This document shows, piece after piece, positions 25,101 through 37,340 of a stretch of DNA of 64,000 bases. The notes beneath the pieces are model-generated. The model searched no databases. It was not told the origin of the DNA and saw nothing but the letters and a program-made list of their open reading frames with translations. A program made the translations under genes and the position numbers. The DNA comes from Enoplosus armatus (taxonomy: Eukaryota > Chordata > Actinopteri > Centrarchiformes > Enoplosidae). The stretch spans positions 14,936,001 through 15,000,000 of the forward strand of contig NC_092186.1 in NCBI RefSeq assembly GCF_043641665.1, written 5' to 3'. Positions within the stretch are counted from its first letter, which is position 1; each line of letters begins with the position of its first letter.

Positions 25101-28100
25101 AGGCTACAAAGACTAAACTAAGGCTTCTCACGATGATACAAACAATAATACTGTTTGATTAAACTAGCAGTTGTACACTAATGGGCATTGCAGAAACAGT
25201 CATGTCACTTTATAAAGTAAAAATACCATTATTTACTGGCTAGTTTGCATGTATGTATTCATTTACCCTCTTTTCATGTCGCTTTATTTCATACATGGGG
25301 TTTTATGGATTATAAAACAATGGGAAGCCTCACATTAGCCACAAAGACAGTGCTGCCAATCCTGCCAGCCTGGAGACCATGGATGATCTCATTTGGGATG
25401 TTGGGGTTGTTCATCAAGCTAGGAGGAATGTTGACCATGGGGCCATTTGGTCCAGGTCCCATTCGATCCATGTTCATGCGATCCATTCCACCCATTCCAC
25501 CCATTCCTCCCATTCCACCGTGCCCTCCTGGAGGGCCGCCGCCTTGAGCCTTGTTGATTTCTCGCTGAGCAATCACACCATCAGGGTCCTAACAAAAAGC
25601 ATGAAAATATGACTCAGGAAAATCCACAACCATTATTTTGCTCAATTTGCTGCTCTTTGTTTATCCTGGTCATTCTTGCTGTGGCCTACCTCTTTCACTT
25701 TTAGGGGTCGTCCATTGAGGTTGTGCTTGTTGACCTTCTCCACTGCTTTCTTCATAAGCTCTTCAGTCCTAAACTCAACAACACTGACAGAAACACAGTA
25801 TATCATCAATCAACAAATCTCCTGGATTGTTTTTTTTAAATAGCTACCCTCTCCAAATATGTCTTTGACACTGATGGAAGTGTTTCTATTTGGTTAACTT
25901 GAGGATTTCCATTTTGTCAATCTGAGATGCATTGACACAAACAATTAGAAATGATAATAAATGGACAGACTACTTACGCACAACCCTTTGTCGATTGAAG
26001 ACATCAGAACAGGCCGCACCAAGAGGAGTAAAGAATAATTCAAATTAGTAAAAGCAATGGTTATAATGGGTGTCTTAATTGACAAACATTTTAAGCCAAA
26101 ATAGAGAATTTCATGCACAATGAAAAGTTCAGACCTACAGCCTTGGCCACAACTCTGTGCTTCCAAATAAAATTACAATGTTAAGATCTCACATCTTTCC
26201 ACAGTCACTAACACAATGCAGGCAAGTCTGGTGAATATTAAAGAGTATTTTTCCAACATCCAAAAGGGCAGAAAATCCACAGTGAGATAGGATTCCCCAC
26301 TACTAAGACATTGGAGGGAACTTTTCCAGTAAAGCAGTTCTACAGAATGAGTTATATTTAACAACCGTCTAACAGCCTTGTAACAACCTCTTGCAGACTA
26401 GACCCCTTTACTTCATGAGGAGCAAATCCAGCACATTGTCAGCTACTGCCATCCCACAGGATTGGCTACAAAGAAAGCTGAAGTCCTGTTATAAGAGCAT
26501 CAACTCTCGGCCTCAAGTCAGTGCCACAGACGACACCAAATAAAACACACCTCCGGCATGTCACCATCTCACACACTCCACCAGGTTTCTGAATCTGAAC
26601 AATTCCCAACAGTGAAAATAAAGAAACCAAAGCTGACAAACACAGGTTTGTCTAGGATTATTCATGTTTTATTTGTATGTATTTGCACTTACCCTCGATT
26701 TGCCTTCTGCGTCCATTAAGTGTTCCACGTACGTTACCTCACCCACTACAAATCAGATTCCAGAGACGACACACACCAAGGGGAGAGAAGCCGAGAGAAC
26801 AATGGGGGTTTAGAGCAGAAACAAGTAGGGCGGCCGGTGACAGTGCGCTCAGACTGCCAATCCCGAGCCTTCCCCCAGCACCTCTGCAGCAGCACAATTT
26901 GGTACAGGTCTACAAAAAGCAAGCTTGGGTCTTTTAAGAAAAATAAAGACTTCTTAGCGTGCCCTTGTTTCTCCCGAAGCACCAAAAGCAATAGACTGAG
27001 GACAACCACTGTTGAAATGGCCATCAGCCTTCCTATTTGGATATAATGCCGTGAACACCACCTTCTACCTGAAGATAATTGACCAAATAATTTCAAGAAG
27101 GCAAAACCCGTTCAATGCCTCAGCCCATTTCATTGCAAACCTGTGTAATACATCAATACATTCGCCCATCAGCTGAGCCTAAGAGGAAACCTACAGCTAG
27201 AAAACTAACCATAATCTTAATGACGGCACGCTCTTAGGGGAAAGAAACTTCTCTAACTGCAAACATGTTCTTAAAGTGGACTTGTTCCTGAAATTCACAA
27301 TATCAGAATTTTGATTCAGCGTCGACCACAGCCACGCCTTCGTTCCAGATCACGGGTCTGTTCAACGAATGGACATCAGTGACCAAACCTCTAGAGACAA
27401 GGACAGTGCATAAGAAGTTGCTTCATTTTGTAGACCTGTACCCCAAAGAACTCCCCAACGCATAGCTGTGTTTGGCACAACATGGAGATCTGCTGAGAAA
27501 ACATTTGTTTGTCAAGGTCACACCTAAAAGAGAAAATGCAATTTAACTCCACAGTCAGTTGTCATATACCAGGCACTCCTTCTGAAAAAGGATTGTACCC
27601 TTCTTAACACATGTTTTAAGTAAATGCCAGTTTAGTGCATTACTTATGATATATCGCTTTCCAATACCCCATAACTACAAGTACTTTCACATGAAAACTC
27701 CATATTGTACATTTAAGAGAGAACTTTAGGCTAATCCCTGCTGAAATTCAAAGTTGCTGCATCACTAATGATTTCGTTTTACACTTCTCCAAAAGTTTGA
27801 CTTATTTATAAATTATGAGAGCTCAGGCTTTACTGTTAGTTACATGTTGCCACTGAAAGCAACGTCATGATATTACAGCAATGTACTGTATATTTTCATG
27901 TATTTCTTGGGGAAAAGCATGTCATTATGCCGCTCATGATCCCAAGCCATTTGGATTTTCACATTAGTGGACCGGCTTTACACATGTACAACTTCCACTT
28001 CACAAAACCCCCAAAAGGTGTAAATAATCTCAATGGAGAATAAATGTTCAGTCTAACATCCAGGTTCACAGCACTTGTGCAAGTCTGCAGCAACTCCTTA

Positions 28101-29533
28101 GCTGGCAGACAAATAAGAGGGACCTCGTCCAAAATCCTTGTTCCAAATAACACCCACGAGATCTCAAGCAACATTGTACAACTTAAGTTCCTGCACAAAT
28201 TCCCAAAAGCCCTTCACAGCTGCAGTGGTCAAACAAAATGACCCTGGATGCTGCATTTTTTTTTGGTCATGTCCAAAGCTGACTGAGTCAATCCCTTATT
28301 CAAAACCATACCTTTTTCTTTCATCAGGTCCTTGAGGGCTTGCCATTTCACGTCATATGGGATGTTGCTGACAAACACGCGGTATCTTTTGTTCACATTT
28401 CCATAGGGTTCGTAGCGCCCGCCTCCACCTCTCTTCTGGGGCCTCTCCTTCCTGCTGGAATTGGGCTCATGCTTTGCCTTCCCATTCACTTCTCTGTGAA
28501 TAGAGATCAGTTAATGCAGTGAGTAAAAAGAGAACATAACTCATACAAGGATGTCAACATGCTTTTACAAGTCATCCCAGAAATTAAAAGAATTATGCAT
28601 GATTAGATTTTGAAAAGTGAATGCTAAAAGGGCAGCAATTGTGGGCACATAAGATATATAAAATTACTACAAACACATTTGTGTTACATATCATAACCAA
28701 CTAAATCAAATTAAAACATTACACAGGCTAAACCAGTTGGACTGTACTTTTGTCTGACCACTGCCCCGTCAGAAGGGCCTAATTGTGGCCACTGCTGTAA
28801 CGTTAACTCAATCCAACAGCGGGCCTAAAAGGATTTTCTTAAATCTGATAATGGGTAAAACCTCTTCAACTAGTTAGTTTTTAGTGCCTAGGAGCCGAGG
28901 TTTGTGATACTGCTAAAAACAAGTATTAAAAAAAAAGAAGATATTATTTAGACAGTTACGATGGCTTAAACTGTAATGGTGGTCTGCAATGGTTAGCTAT
29001 TCAGGCGATAGCTCATAAGGCGCATGGCAAGGCCGCTCTTCGGACGTAGTAAGCTTGTATTACATTGTATTAACGTTACACGAATTGAATTTCTATAACC
29101 AAATTGAATATAAACAGAAAATCACTAAGTTGTTTGACTTTAAGAAGTAGCTAAGTGAACTGCACAGTTACTTTAAATTACGTAAAATGGATGGATTCTC
29201 CCTGTAAATAGACGGGTCCCAACCACGATAAGTTACCTAACAGAAACTCATATAACGACGGAATGTCAACGCACAGTAGGTGTTATTATATAACTGCTTC
29301 ATCAGGCTGCAACTAAGGGAACATTTTTCATTAAAGAGTGGTCGAAGTACGACATTCCCGTGGATCAGAATCGTTACGGCTAATACCTGGCTAGCTGGTA
29401 AGCGCCAACAAAGGAACCTTCATGAATGGACTTACCCCTGCTGCTGCTGCTGCTGCAGCGGCGGCGGCGGCTGCTGCTGCTGCTGCTGCTGGCCTACTGT
29501 CTCGGTAGTATTTTCGGCCTGCTCGTTGGACAT
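22149..29533 (-). CDS. hnrnpm: Heterogeneous nuclear ribonucleoprotein M
   Basis: hnRNP M is a nuclear GU-rich RNA-binding splicing regulator. Coding exons, minus strand 5' to 3': 29533-29436, 28493-28312, 26745-26693, 25985-25978, 25783-25690, 25588-25334, 25048-24895, 24772-24723, 24638-24581, 24149-24015, 23926-23876, 23525-23457, 23354-23253, 23134-22551, 22457-22406, 22312-22149. All introns are GT-AG and phases join to 2109 nt, 702 aa (about 730 in human, from memory). RRM1 is about residues 70-146 (YRVFVSNIPYDVKW, GKSRGCAVVEF), RRM2 about 221-298 (TVFVANLDYKVGWKKLKEVF), RRM3 about 624-701 (CQIFVRNLPFDFTWKMLKD, ending DVRIDRNA). Between RRM2 and RRM3 lie a Gly-rich segment and a Met-Asp-Arg-Met repeat array. 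The N-terminus has a Gln/Pro tract. The fourth exon is only 8 nt. Identity is certain; exon edges come from frame and splice consensus. Confidence 0.96.
22551..23134 (-). repeat. Coding Met-Asp-Arg-Met repeat array in hnrnpm
   Basis: The largest hnrnpm exon encodes roughly twenty imperfect copies of a motif like MDRMGSG or LDRLGPS, as in GMDRMSSGMDRLGAG. It corresponds to the Met-Arg-rich (M/E-R-M-G) repeat region known from mammalian hnRNP M. Here Asp mostly replaces Glu. The opposite strand stays open for about 150 codons only because of this repetition. Confidence 0.9.
24045..24081 (-). repeat. Coding (GGT/GGA)n tract, poly-Gly in hnrnpm
   Basis: Tandem Gly codons give about 13 consecutive glycines in the tenth coding exon, between RRM2 and the Met-Asp-Arg array. 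The tract is a likely site of length variation. Confidence 0.85.
25978..25985 (-). CDS. hnrnpm: Predicted 8-nt microexon of hnrnpm (exon 4)
   Basis: The upstream exon (26745-26693) ends in codons for G-K-S-R in phase 0. The next exon (25783-25690) begins T GTT GTT GAG, needing two preceding nucleotides to encode A-V-V-E-F. The 8 nt GGTTGTGC between CAAAG and a consensus GTAAGTA donor supply exactly G-C-(A), restoring the conserved RRM1 sequence GKSRGCAVVEF. No other AG lies in the roughly 50 nt upstream of it. A TACTAAT branch-point-like word is at 26044-26050. Without the microexon the junction reads AGG TGT TGT TGA, a stop. Confidence 0.85.
29436..29491 (-). repeat. Coding CAG/CCG tract: Q7-P4-L-Q6 in the hnRNP M N-terminus
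   Basis: Seven CAG codons, four CCG, one CTG and six CAG encode a Gln-Pro-Gln stretch at residues about 15-32, immediately before the first donor. I do not recall such a tract from human hnRNP M, whose N-terminus is Ala/Glu-rich. Pure codon reuse suggests trinucleotide slippage. Confidence 0.9.
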
Positions 29534-29659
29534 CTTCTTGCGCAATTTAGTGTCTTGCTAAATTAAACTTTGTTATTGCAAACTATCGTCGTTGATATTA
29601 ACGAGACAAGCGCCTTGTAAAAGCAAGCTTAATGACAACGCCGACCACGACCACTTCTG

Positions 29660-29700
29660 CGACACCAGCTAACCAAAATGGCGGCGAGAGCAGTCTGTGA
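29660..29700. promoter_or_regulatory. hnrnpm promoter-proximal YY1-like motif
   Basis: A YY1-type AAAATGGCGGC lies at 29675-29685 on the plus strand, about 145 nt upstream of the hnrnpm start codon. It is in the shared region between hnrnpm and dmap1 and is a likely part of the hnrnpm core promoter or 5'UTR. The assignment rests only on the motif and position. Confidence 0.45.
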
Positions 29701-29759
29701 ACAAGGCTACTAATGCTGGGAAATTTAAACCAGGGACAGAAGGGCCTACGTCCGGTGTA

Positions 29760-30700
29760 CCTTCCAAAGTAAACTCAATCATGGCACAAAAGGGGATTTT
29801 CAAAATAACAAAATGACATATGTATGTCAAATGAAAATGTATAATTTTGTGAGTGTGTTTGAGTGTGTACGCTTGCCTTGTTTCAAGAAAGCCCTGTTGT
29901 AAATGTCACAATTTACTGATTGTTCATAATGTGTATCCCTTTTACTGTTTTGAATGTCACGTGCACACAGTTTTGTACAGCTAACAATAAATATGTGATC
30001 ATTTAAATGTAAAATTGAGCATGTTGTTTGGTAATGCTTTAGTTTGGGTAAATAACCCAACAGTATATAAAAGAACCCAATTATGGGTCAGTTATTCTGC
30101 TTTTCTCCAATTCTCTAAAACAAGCCAAAACCTCAACAACAACAAAAACAAATCACATTAAAGAAAGAACGTGTTTGACTGTTTTAAGTCATGTTTCAAC
30201 AAGTTTACCTGAATCGCTCTGTGTCTCTCCTCTCTTTGTCACTTTGTCAATTTTAACATAAATATGTTTTATCACACAGTTCCTTAACATTGATAGCACT
30301 GCTACTCATTGTACTGCATTACTATACTATACTATGCTTCATTGTTACTAAAAAATGTGTTACCTGGTTTCTGCAACTGAAGCATAATTTGAGAAATTAG
30401 ACATTTTATCAATTTAATCTTGCTATAATTTTGTAAATTCCATGTACATTGTTGTAAAATTTCGAACTATTCTTTTCTTTTCCAAGAATGAGCACTGTTC
30501 TAAATCGGTTTTATGAAGAAGCTTTTAGAAACGACATTAGTCATTTAGCTTGCAAAGGTTCGTTGAGTTGTTGTTATAATTGTATTATTTGTACCAACCC
30601 TGTTTGTGCTTTCAGTGTCACGTTCAGTTGTTTTGATTTATTTGAAATAAAAAATGATAATAAAAAAATAAAATAAAAGAGGTAAATCTGCAGTTCACCG
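29760..30700. other. Intergenic spacer between divergent hnrnpm and dmap1
   Basis: AT-rich, with no coding frame recognised. An A-rich stretch with AATAAAA repeats lies near 30645-30680. No RNA gene is recognised. Confidence 0.5.
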
Positions 30701-31097
30701 CCAGACCTCACGGGGGCGACAGTCAATTCTTGAGTAAATCTGTACAGTCACGACGACATCTTCGGGGACGGAAGTAGTGTTGGTTTAGGTGGCTAGCTAC
30801 TCACCTAGCCTGAACAAAAGCTTAGGAATATTCTTACTAACTGCCCCTATAGCTTTCACGTATAGTAGAAACGTTCTCGGTAATATTGCGAAAACAAATC
30901 TTACAAAATCGTTACTTGGCTTTTTGCGGCTCTGTGTTAAGTTCACGTAGTTTAGAAATGACAACGTTAGCCTTTAGCTAGGAGCGTATTCGTTGGACAG
31001 TCCCGCATTAACGTTAGTGAATGAGCGCCTGTGAATGAATGAACAGTATTTACCTTTGACAGGTTGTGAGAAGCGTTAATTAACGGCATATTAAGTC
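30700..31097 (+). promoter_or_regulatory. dmap1 promoter and 5'UTR region
   Basis: The stretch becomes CpG-containing, with an ETS-like ACGGAAGTA near 30769. A possible acceptor (TTTACCTTTGACAG) near 31053-31066 could mark a non-coding first intron ending about 30 nt before the start codon. Transcription start sites cannot be placed from sequence alone. Confidence 0.4.
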
Positions 31098-34000
31098 ATG
31101 GCTACCGGTGCTGATGTCAGGGATATTCTGGAGTTGACTGGAGGAGAAAATGACGGTCCCATCAGCAAGAAAGATCTCATCAACTCAGACAAGGTGAGAG
31201 ATAATCATAAGATACCCATAATGATGTCTATCCCAGTTTCTCTAATTTTACTCAATATTCAACGAGTCCCACAGGCTGTGGGACAAAACCATGCCATTGC
31301 CACAGCAAGAACACGATGCTATGCTGTGCTTGAGAGTATTACCAAAGGTTTTCTTTAAGATAAATAACCAATTTCTCCATCACGTCTCAGAAAAAAACCA
31401 AGAAGACAACAGAAACGCTGACCTTCAAGAGACCCGAGGGAATGCACCGAGAGGTCTATGCCCTGCTCTATTCAGATAAAAAGTATGGGGTCCTTTTGAG
31501 TTTGTCTTAAATCAGTGTACTTAATTAACCTTAAAGTTTTGATTAGTAAGTATTGTGTGTAATATGTTGCATGAGGAAGGGATCAGGACAAAAATGAGAG
31601 GTAGGAGCGTTTTTCTCTCTTCCATGGATAATGATTGTTCATCATAAAGTCAGAAAAGGAAGAAAGAAAATGACAACAGTTGCCATTATTATCAAGTGTG
31701 TAAATCTGATATTAAGACCAACGACAGCCCAGTGAGTGGCATGTGGCAAGGGTTTGTGTTCAAAGTTTTCACTTTTTATGTTCTTTTGTAGCTTATATGT
31801 ATATGCTGAATATCCTAATTGAGCTGGTTAGATTACAAAATAGATAAAGCAGATTTTCCACATATTTTGTACTCTTGCTTTAACAAAGACTTGTTTATCC
31901 TGTTAATCCCCCAGAGATGCACCCCCTTTGCTGCCAAGTGATACTACACAGGGCTACAGGACAGTAAAAGCCAAGCTGGGCTGTAAAAAGGTGCGTCCCT
32001 GGAAGTGGATGCCTTTCACTAATCCAGCTCGCAGGGATGGGGCTATATTCCACCACTGGAGACGTGTGGCAGAGGAGGGCAAGGATTACCCTTTTGCCCG
32101 CTTCAATAAGGTAGGGATGACTAGAGTCCCCTCTTTAGTCTTACCATGTATGCAATACATAAGGGTGGATTTTTACAGCTACCCATATTCTCCTATCTCC
32201 CCCTCTTCAGATGTATACACTAATTTACTCTTTTAAGTTATTCATCCTGATTCACTGCATTCTCTCTGTTCTCCTGTCTGCCTTTATAGACAGTGCAGGT
32301 ACCAGTGTACTCGGAGCAGGAGTATCAGATGCATCTCCATGACGATGGCTGGACTAAAGCAGAGACGGATCACCTGTTTGACCTGTGCAAGCGCTTTGAC
32401 CTGCGCTTTGTAGTTGTCCATGATCGTTACGACTATCAGCAATACAGAGTAATCACTCAGCCACTCATCTACTCGTGTTCCCTTGTACTGAGGATGTATT
32501 GCAAAAATCACAATGAAGTAAGTTAAAGCACATATTTGTAGTAACATTCTTCCTTTCATGCTTTTCAGAAACGTTCTGTGGAGGACCTCAAAGAACGGTA
32601 TTATAGTATCTGTGGTAAGCTTACCAAGGTCCGCGCAGCATCAGGGACAGAGCCCAAGACCTACATCTTTGATGCCGGCCATGAAAGGCGCCGTAAAGAG
32701 CAACTGGAGAAGCTCTTCAATCGCACACCTGAACAGGTTAGTAACTTTGTGATTTTATTTTTAATCTTATTATGTTGTTAAGCTTTCATAACTGAAATAT
32801 TTCCCATTCAAGACGAGAAGCATCATGCCCATGCCCAACATTGCCAAAGCTTGTAAGATATTTTCCAGCTTGCACTTCTCTCGTTTTTCCTGCAGGTGGC
32901 AGAAGAGGAATATCTTATTCAAGAGCTAAGGAAGATTGAGACCAGGAAGAAAGAGCGTGAGAAGAAGGCCCAGGATTTGCAGAAACTCATTAAAGCAGCT
33001 GATACAACCACAGAGTTGAGGCGAGCCGAAAAGAGGGTTTCCAAGAAGAAGCTTCCACAAAAAAGAGAAACAGAAAAACCGGTATTATATGCACTCATAC
33101 AAAAGGAGCAAAGTAAAGCACAAGTCCATGAGAAATGTTTCCCACCAAATTAAAGTATCATTAGAGGAAAAAAGCCCTGTTTTTATTATTGAGACGGCAC
33201 AGCCTCATGATAGTGGAAATGTTAAGATTCAGCTAAGTGTCAATATTTTGTCATTTTATCATTTTATGTTATTTTGATGGAACAGCTGTGTCTCAAAGAA
33301 ACTGAGGTGGCTCTTGTGTCTCAGTTTGTGACTCACTATAAAGGCCTGATTTATCCCATAATAATTATTTTAACAGTTTTACACATTAGGTCTATTCAAA
33401 ATTCAGAAGGGTGTCATGTCTCGTCTCTTATCAGTTATCTCTTCTCTTTTAGGCTGTTCCAGAGACAGCAGGCATCAAGTTCCCTGACTTCAAATCAGCG
33501 GGAGTCACACTGCGCAGTCACAGGGTGAGTATAGCTAGATCCTATTAAGGTATTAAAACTTCACTTTGGCTCTCAAATACCAGTGAGGAACTTAAAACAC
33601 CAATCTGGAACAAAGAACAACCTGTATTTTTCTGTACTGACATTTATTATTGAAATGTATGTAAATATAATATAATATAGTATTAATGTTTTGAATTTGA
33701 ATTTTAACATTTCATAAAGTTTTGTTTGAACCACAAAACAATTTAGTAAAGCTTGACCCTACAGTTGATGTATGTGAGAAACCAGAATGTCTGAGTTGAG
33801 CTAGCTATTTCTCATTAGCACTGTGATGATTAATTCTGTTAGATATCTATAAGACCTAGCAAGGGGACTCTTATTCATCTTCAAGACTGATGAGGAGCTG
33901 CCGCTCTCTATGGAAAATGCATTAGCACAGCTAAAGGAGTGGAGTATCCCTCGAGCTAATCACTCAGACAGAGTTCAGTGGATAAAGACATTTTGATCTG

Positions 34001-36647
34001 GCCTGCTGAAGTGCATTTCATACGAATAAAAAGCCCTGAGGTGGAGCTGTTTATCCTAATATCTCCGACACCTTAAATCACACCCTTGTGTGTGTTGCCG
34101 TGTGTGTCTGTGTGTTTGTGTGTGACTCAGATGAAACTGCCAGGCTCGGTAGGCCAGAAGAAGATCAAGGCCATTGAGCAGATCCTGATAGAGCAAGGAG
34201 TGGGTAAGTGTGAATAAACATTAAAAATCTGCGAACATTTCAAAGTTTTACATTTTGAACTGTTCTCTGCAACAGAATGACAATATAAAGATCCTAAATT
34301 GGGTATTTAGTGGTCTCCGTTTGGTGTTTTCAGTATAGCAGGGAATTATTTTGAATTACTGCCAGGAATATTCTGACATGTTTGAAATGCATCAAGCAGT
34401 GTAGTCCAAATACAAAGAGGACAGTGTGGTTTAACAGCAGTAAGCTTACATTTAGGAGCTGTTTCTTGACCAACACCACCTGGGTGCAAAGGCTGCATGC
34501 AGCATCTCAGAGGTCCTGTCCTCAAGGTGAAGTTGTCTGATGACAAAAAGATATGACTTTAAAGACATGGCTTCTCATTTGATTTTAACATACCAAGGAT
34601 ACTAAGTAGCTAAACACACCTATCTACACTGTACCGAACAGTTTGGGACAAATACTTGCATCGGTTACACCATCATCTTCTACTTTGCATAATAATGTCA
34701 CAATTATAAAGTAGTTTTGTAGTGTTTTAATCAAAGCGCTTCAGTCTCATTTTCATTGATCTTTGCTCATCTGTCTGTCTGTGGATCCAGATCTAAACCC
34801 CATGCCCACAGAAGAGATTGTTCAGATGTTCAATGAGCTGCGTAGCGACCTGGTGCTGCTGTATGAGCTGAAGCAGGCCCACAGCAATTGTGAATACGAA
34901 CAACAGATGCTGCGACACCGCTATGAGGCCCTACTGAAGGCCGGCAGCGGAGGCGGGTGTGGTGGAATTACAGGGGCCGGACCAGCGGCTGCAGCACAGG
35001 GTGGAGAACTCAATGCTACCAACAGCACTACAGCATCCACCCCAGGGGGTGAAGCTCAGTCCTGGCCCAGTGCAGACGACATCAAGGTGGAAGCCAAGGA
35101 GCAGATCATTGATGTTGTAGGAGCACCACTTACCCCCAACTCAGTAAGTCTGCACAGCTTAGACCCAAACTCTTTCAAACCATCACCCAACATTGGGTGA
35201 AGATATATTTCTACCAGAGCTGTTAGTAAGTCTTTTGAACCAAGCCAAAGTCAAGTCTTAAGTCTATGAGAAATGTCTTCTGGTCTATCAAAATTAGTAT
35301 GAAAATGGCAAAAGCACAATGGCCAAAATCACACCAAATACTTATTTTTAATGGAAATTGGGCATCCTGGTTTTGATTTTAACACATTTCTGCTGGTCAC
35401 ATTGAAATCAGTGTTAATACTGAATGTGAGTATGCTTCCTAATTATTTTATCGCTTTATTTTTTCAGAAAAAACTATGAGGATTAGGTAGATTAGACTTG
35501 AAACGGCTTTACAAGTGAAAAAATAAGCATGACTGGAAGTCAAGCTTAACTAGCAAAAAAAAGCAGCAGTTCAGGTCATTTATCATTAAGCTGGAGGAGC
35601 ATTTATCCAAAAACATTTTATTAGATATTTTTTATCACAAACTCCTCAAGCAGTAGGCAGCTGCCCCCTCCTCAAGGTCTTGTTTGAAATAGGGTGGACA
35701 TCATTTTAAAAAGTTTATTGATAATACAATAGACAATATACAACTTATTAATAATAATCTTAAATATTTGACAAAAGACGAAACTCTTTTGATACCTAAA
35801 AGCAGGAACTAGCACATGAATAAGTGATTTGTGCATCAGAATCATTTTCATGGCTGCAGCAGGGAGGAAAGAGAGATGCTGATATGAACAGAGGAAACTA
35901 TTGAGCTAATCATGTATGGACTAATTCATTTTATAATAAAATGTAATAGGCGTTTTTTGAGATGATTTGCAACACATATGAAGCTTCAAAGCCTGTCAGC
36001 CTGAAGCCGATAGCAAATGTTGTCTTCTACCCTGTCAGCATTTGGCAGTGTTAACGAGTGGGAACCCCGTGAGGGATCCAGTCCTTGTCATTGCACTAGC
36101 GACTCCTTGTGATTGGTTTGGGTTCGTATGTAGAAGTGGGTAGGATCTGGGTAGATGATGTGAAACCCTGTGCAGAGTACAACCTCATAATAAAGATCTG
36201 GGCTGGCAGGTAAAAATAAGCAGTTGTTGACTTCAGGTGTATTGGTTGGAGACACAGGACTGTCTTCACATTCCCCCGGAATCAGCAGTGGGAGTCCGCA
36301 GTGTCGAGCACAGCAGAGCACTGAGAACTGGTGATTTCAAATTGGTAGAAAAAGGGAAAACAAATCAAAATAAATTGCTATACCTCTAAAGCAAGTCCGC
36401 TTCCTGCCTCATTTCTGGTGTTTTAAACATGGTGATCCTGTCATTCATTAAACAACATTCACTATTTATGGCCAGTTTGCCCTGCTGTTCATCAAACATG
36501 TACACTGGTAAAATACTCTCATGACTGTTAGGAATGCAGAAAGAGGAGGAAATCCCTGATGTGATTGTTTTGTGTATCACATTGCAGCGCAAACGGAGAG
36601 AGTCTGCATCCAGCTCGTCTTCAGTGAAAAAGGTGAAGAAGCCTTGA
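31098..36647 (+). CDS. dmap1: DNA methyltransferase 1-associated protein 1
   Basis: DMAP1 is a nuclear subunit of the NuA4/TIP60 acetyltransferase and SRCAP H2A.Z-exchange complexes and binds DNMT1. Coding exons: 31098-31193, 31391-31482, 31915-32110, 32290-32448, 32569-32736, 32896-33081, 33453-33524, 34131-34203, 34791-35143, 36588-36647. They join in frame to 1455 nt, 484 aa plus stop (human about 467, from memory). It starts MATGADVRDILEL. The SANT/Myb-like region lies about residues 131-200 (WTKAETDHLFDLCKRFDLRF, VEDLKERYYSICGKL). A charged coiled coil follows at about 238-300, then the DMAP1 domain (MFNELRSDLVLLYELKQA). A Gly/Ala/Thr-rich linker leads to the conserved end APLTPNS-RKRRESASSSSS-VKKVKKP, nuclear-localisation-like. 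The last coding exon (60 nt) is separated by a 1.4-kb intron. Identity is near certain. Confidence 0.96.
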
Positions 36648-36791
36648 TGAGGACGAGAGCACCAGCTGGTACACGGTGGAGGACAAGGGACCGTGTTAGT
36701 TACTCTGGTCACAGTGGAGACGCCCACAAGTTTTATAGTTGGACAAAGAGGGACACACGGGGTCTGTCCATTTACGAAGAAGCGCCACTGA

Positions 36792-36793
<2 letters not shown>

Positions 36794-36829
<36 letters not shown>

Positions 36830-36833
36830 ACAA
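36794..36833. repeat. (AC)n microsatellite, probably in the dmap1 3'UTR
   Basis: A CA run of about 40 bp with one ATA break, starting about 150 nt past the dmap1 stop codon. Confidence 0.9.
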
Positions 36834-37334
36834 CTTATCACCTACCAATGAGACCTCTCCAACCCCCTCCCCATCTGGCCTGCCCAGCATCTTTGTGACA
36901 AAGGCAACAACTGAGTGACATTTCATTCCATTAGTGCACGTCTCCCTGCCTCCACCATTGCTCAGCCTTAGATGAGGCAAGATCAACTGTAAATTGCCAG
37001 GCTGAGCTAATCGGGACATGGGGAAGAAGGTGGGAATGACTGGGTAATTGAAATGAATTGGAATGAAAGAAGAGACTCTGGGAGTGGGAGCACCTCGATG
37101 CTCAGTTGACCCATCTGAGTTTTTTTTGTAGCCTAATCATGCCATAGTGTTTACTGGAAATGTGTTTTTGTGTTAGCCTTTAGTACCCACTGTAGCTCCC
37201 TCTCCACCAAGACTGCATCTCGCTCTCTCATAGATGGTGGTTCCATCTGCTGCCCATGCTTTTTGTTGGACTTATGAGGCTGATTTGTGTTGTTTGTCTT
37301 CAGGTAACCTTGAAGATGCTTTAGTCAACGATTC

Positions 37335-37340
37335 AATAAA
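37335..37340 (+). terminator. Possible dmap1 polyadenylation signal
   Basis: The first AATAAA I found downstream of the dmap1 stop, about 690 nt away. Its use is unproven, and an earlier non-canonical site is possible. Confidence 0.4.

Noticed and set aside
33823..33890. Possible box C/D snoRNA in a dmap1 intron (GTGATGA ... CTGA)
   Set aside because: Box-like words are about the right distance apart, but flanking bases do not form the required terminal stem and no C'/D' pair is clear.
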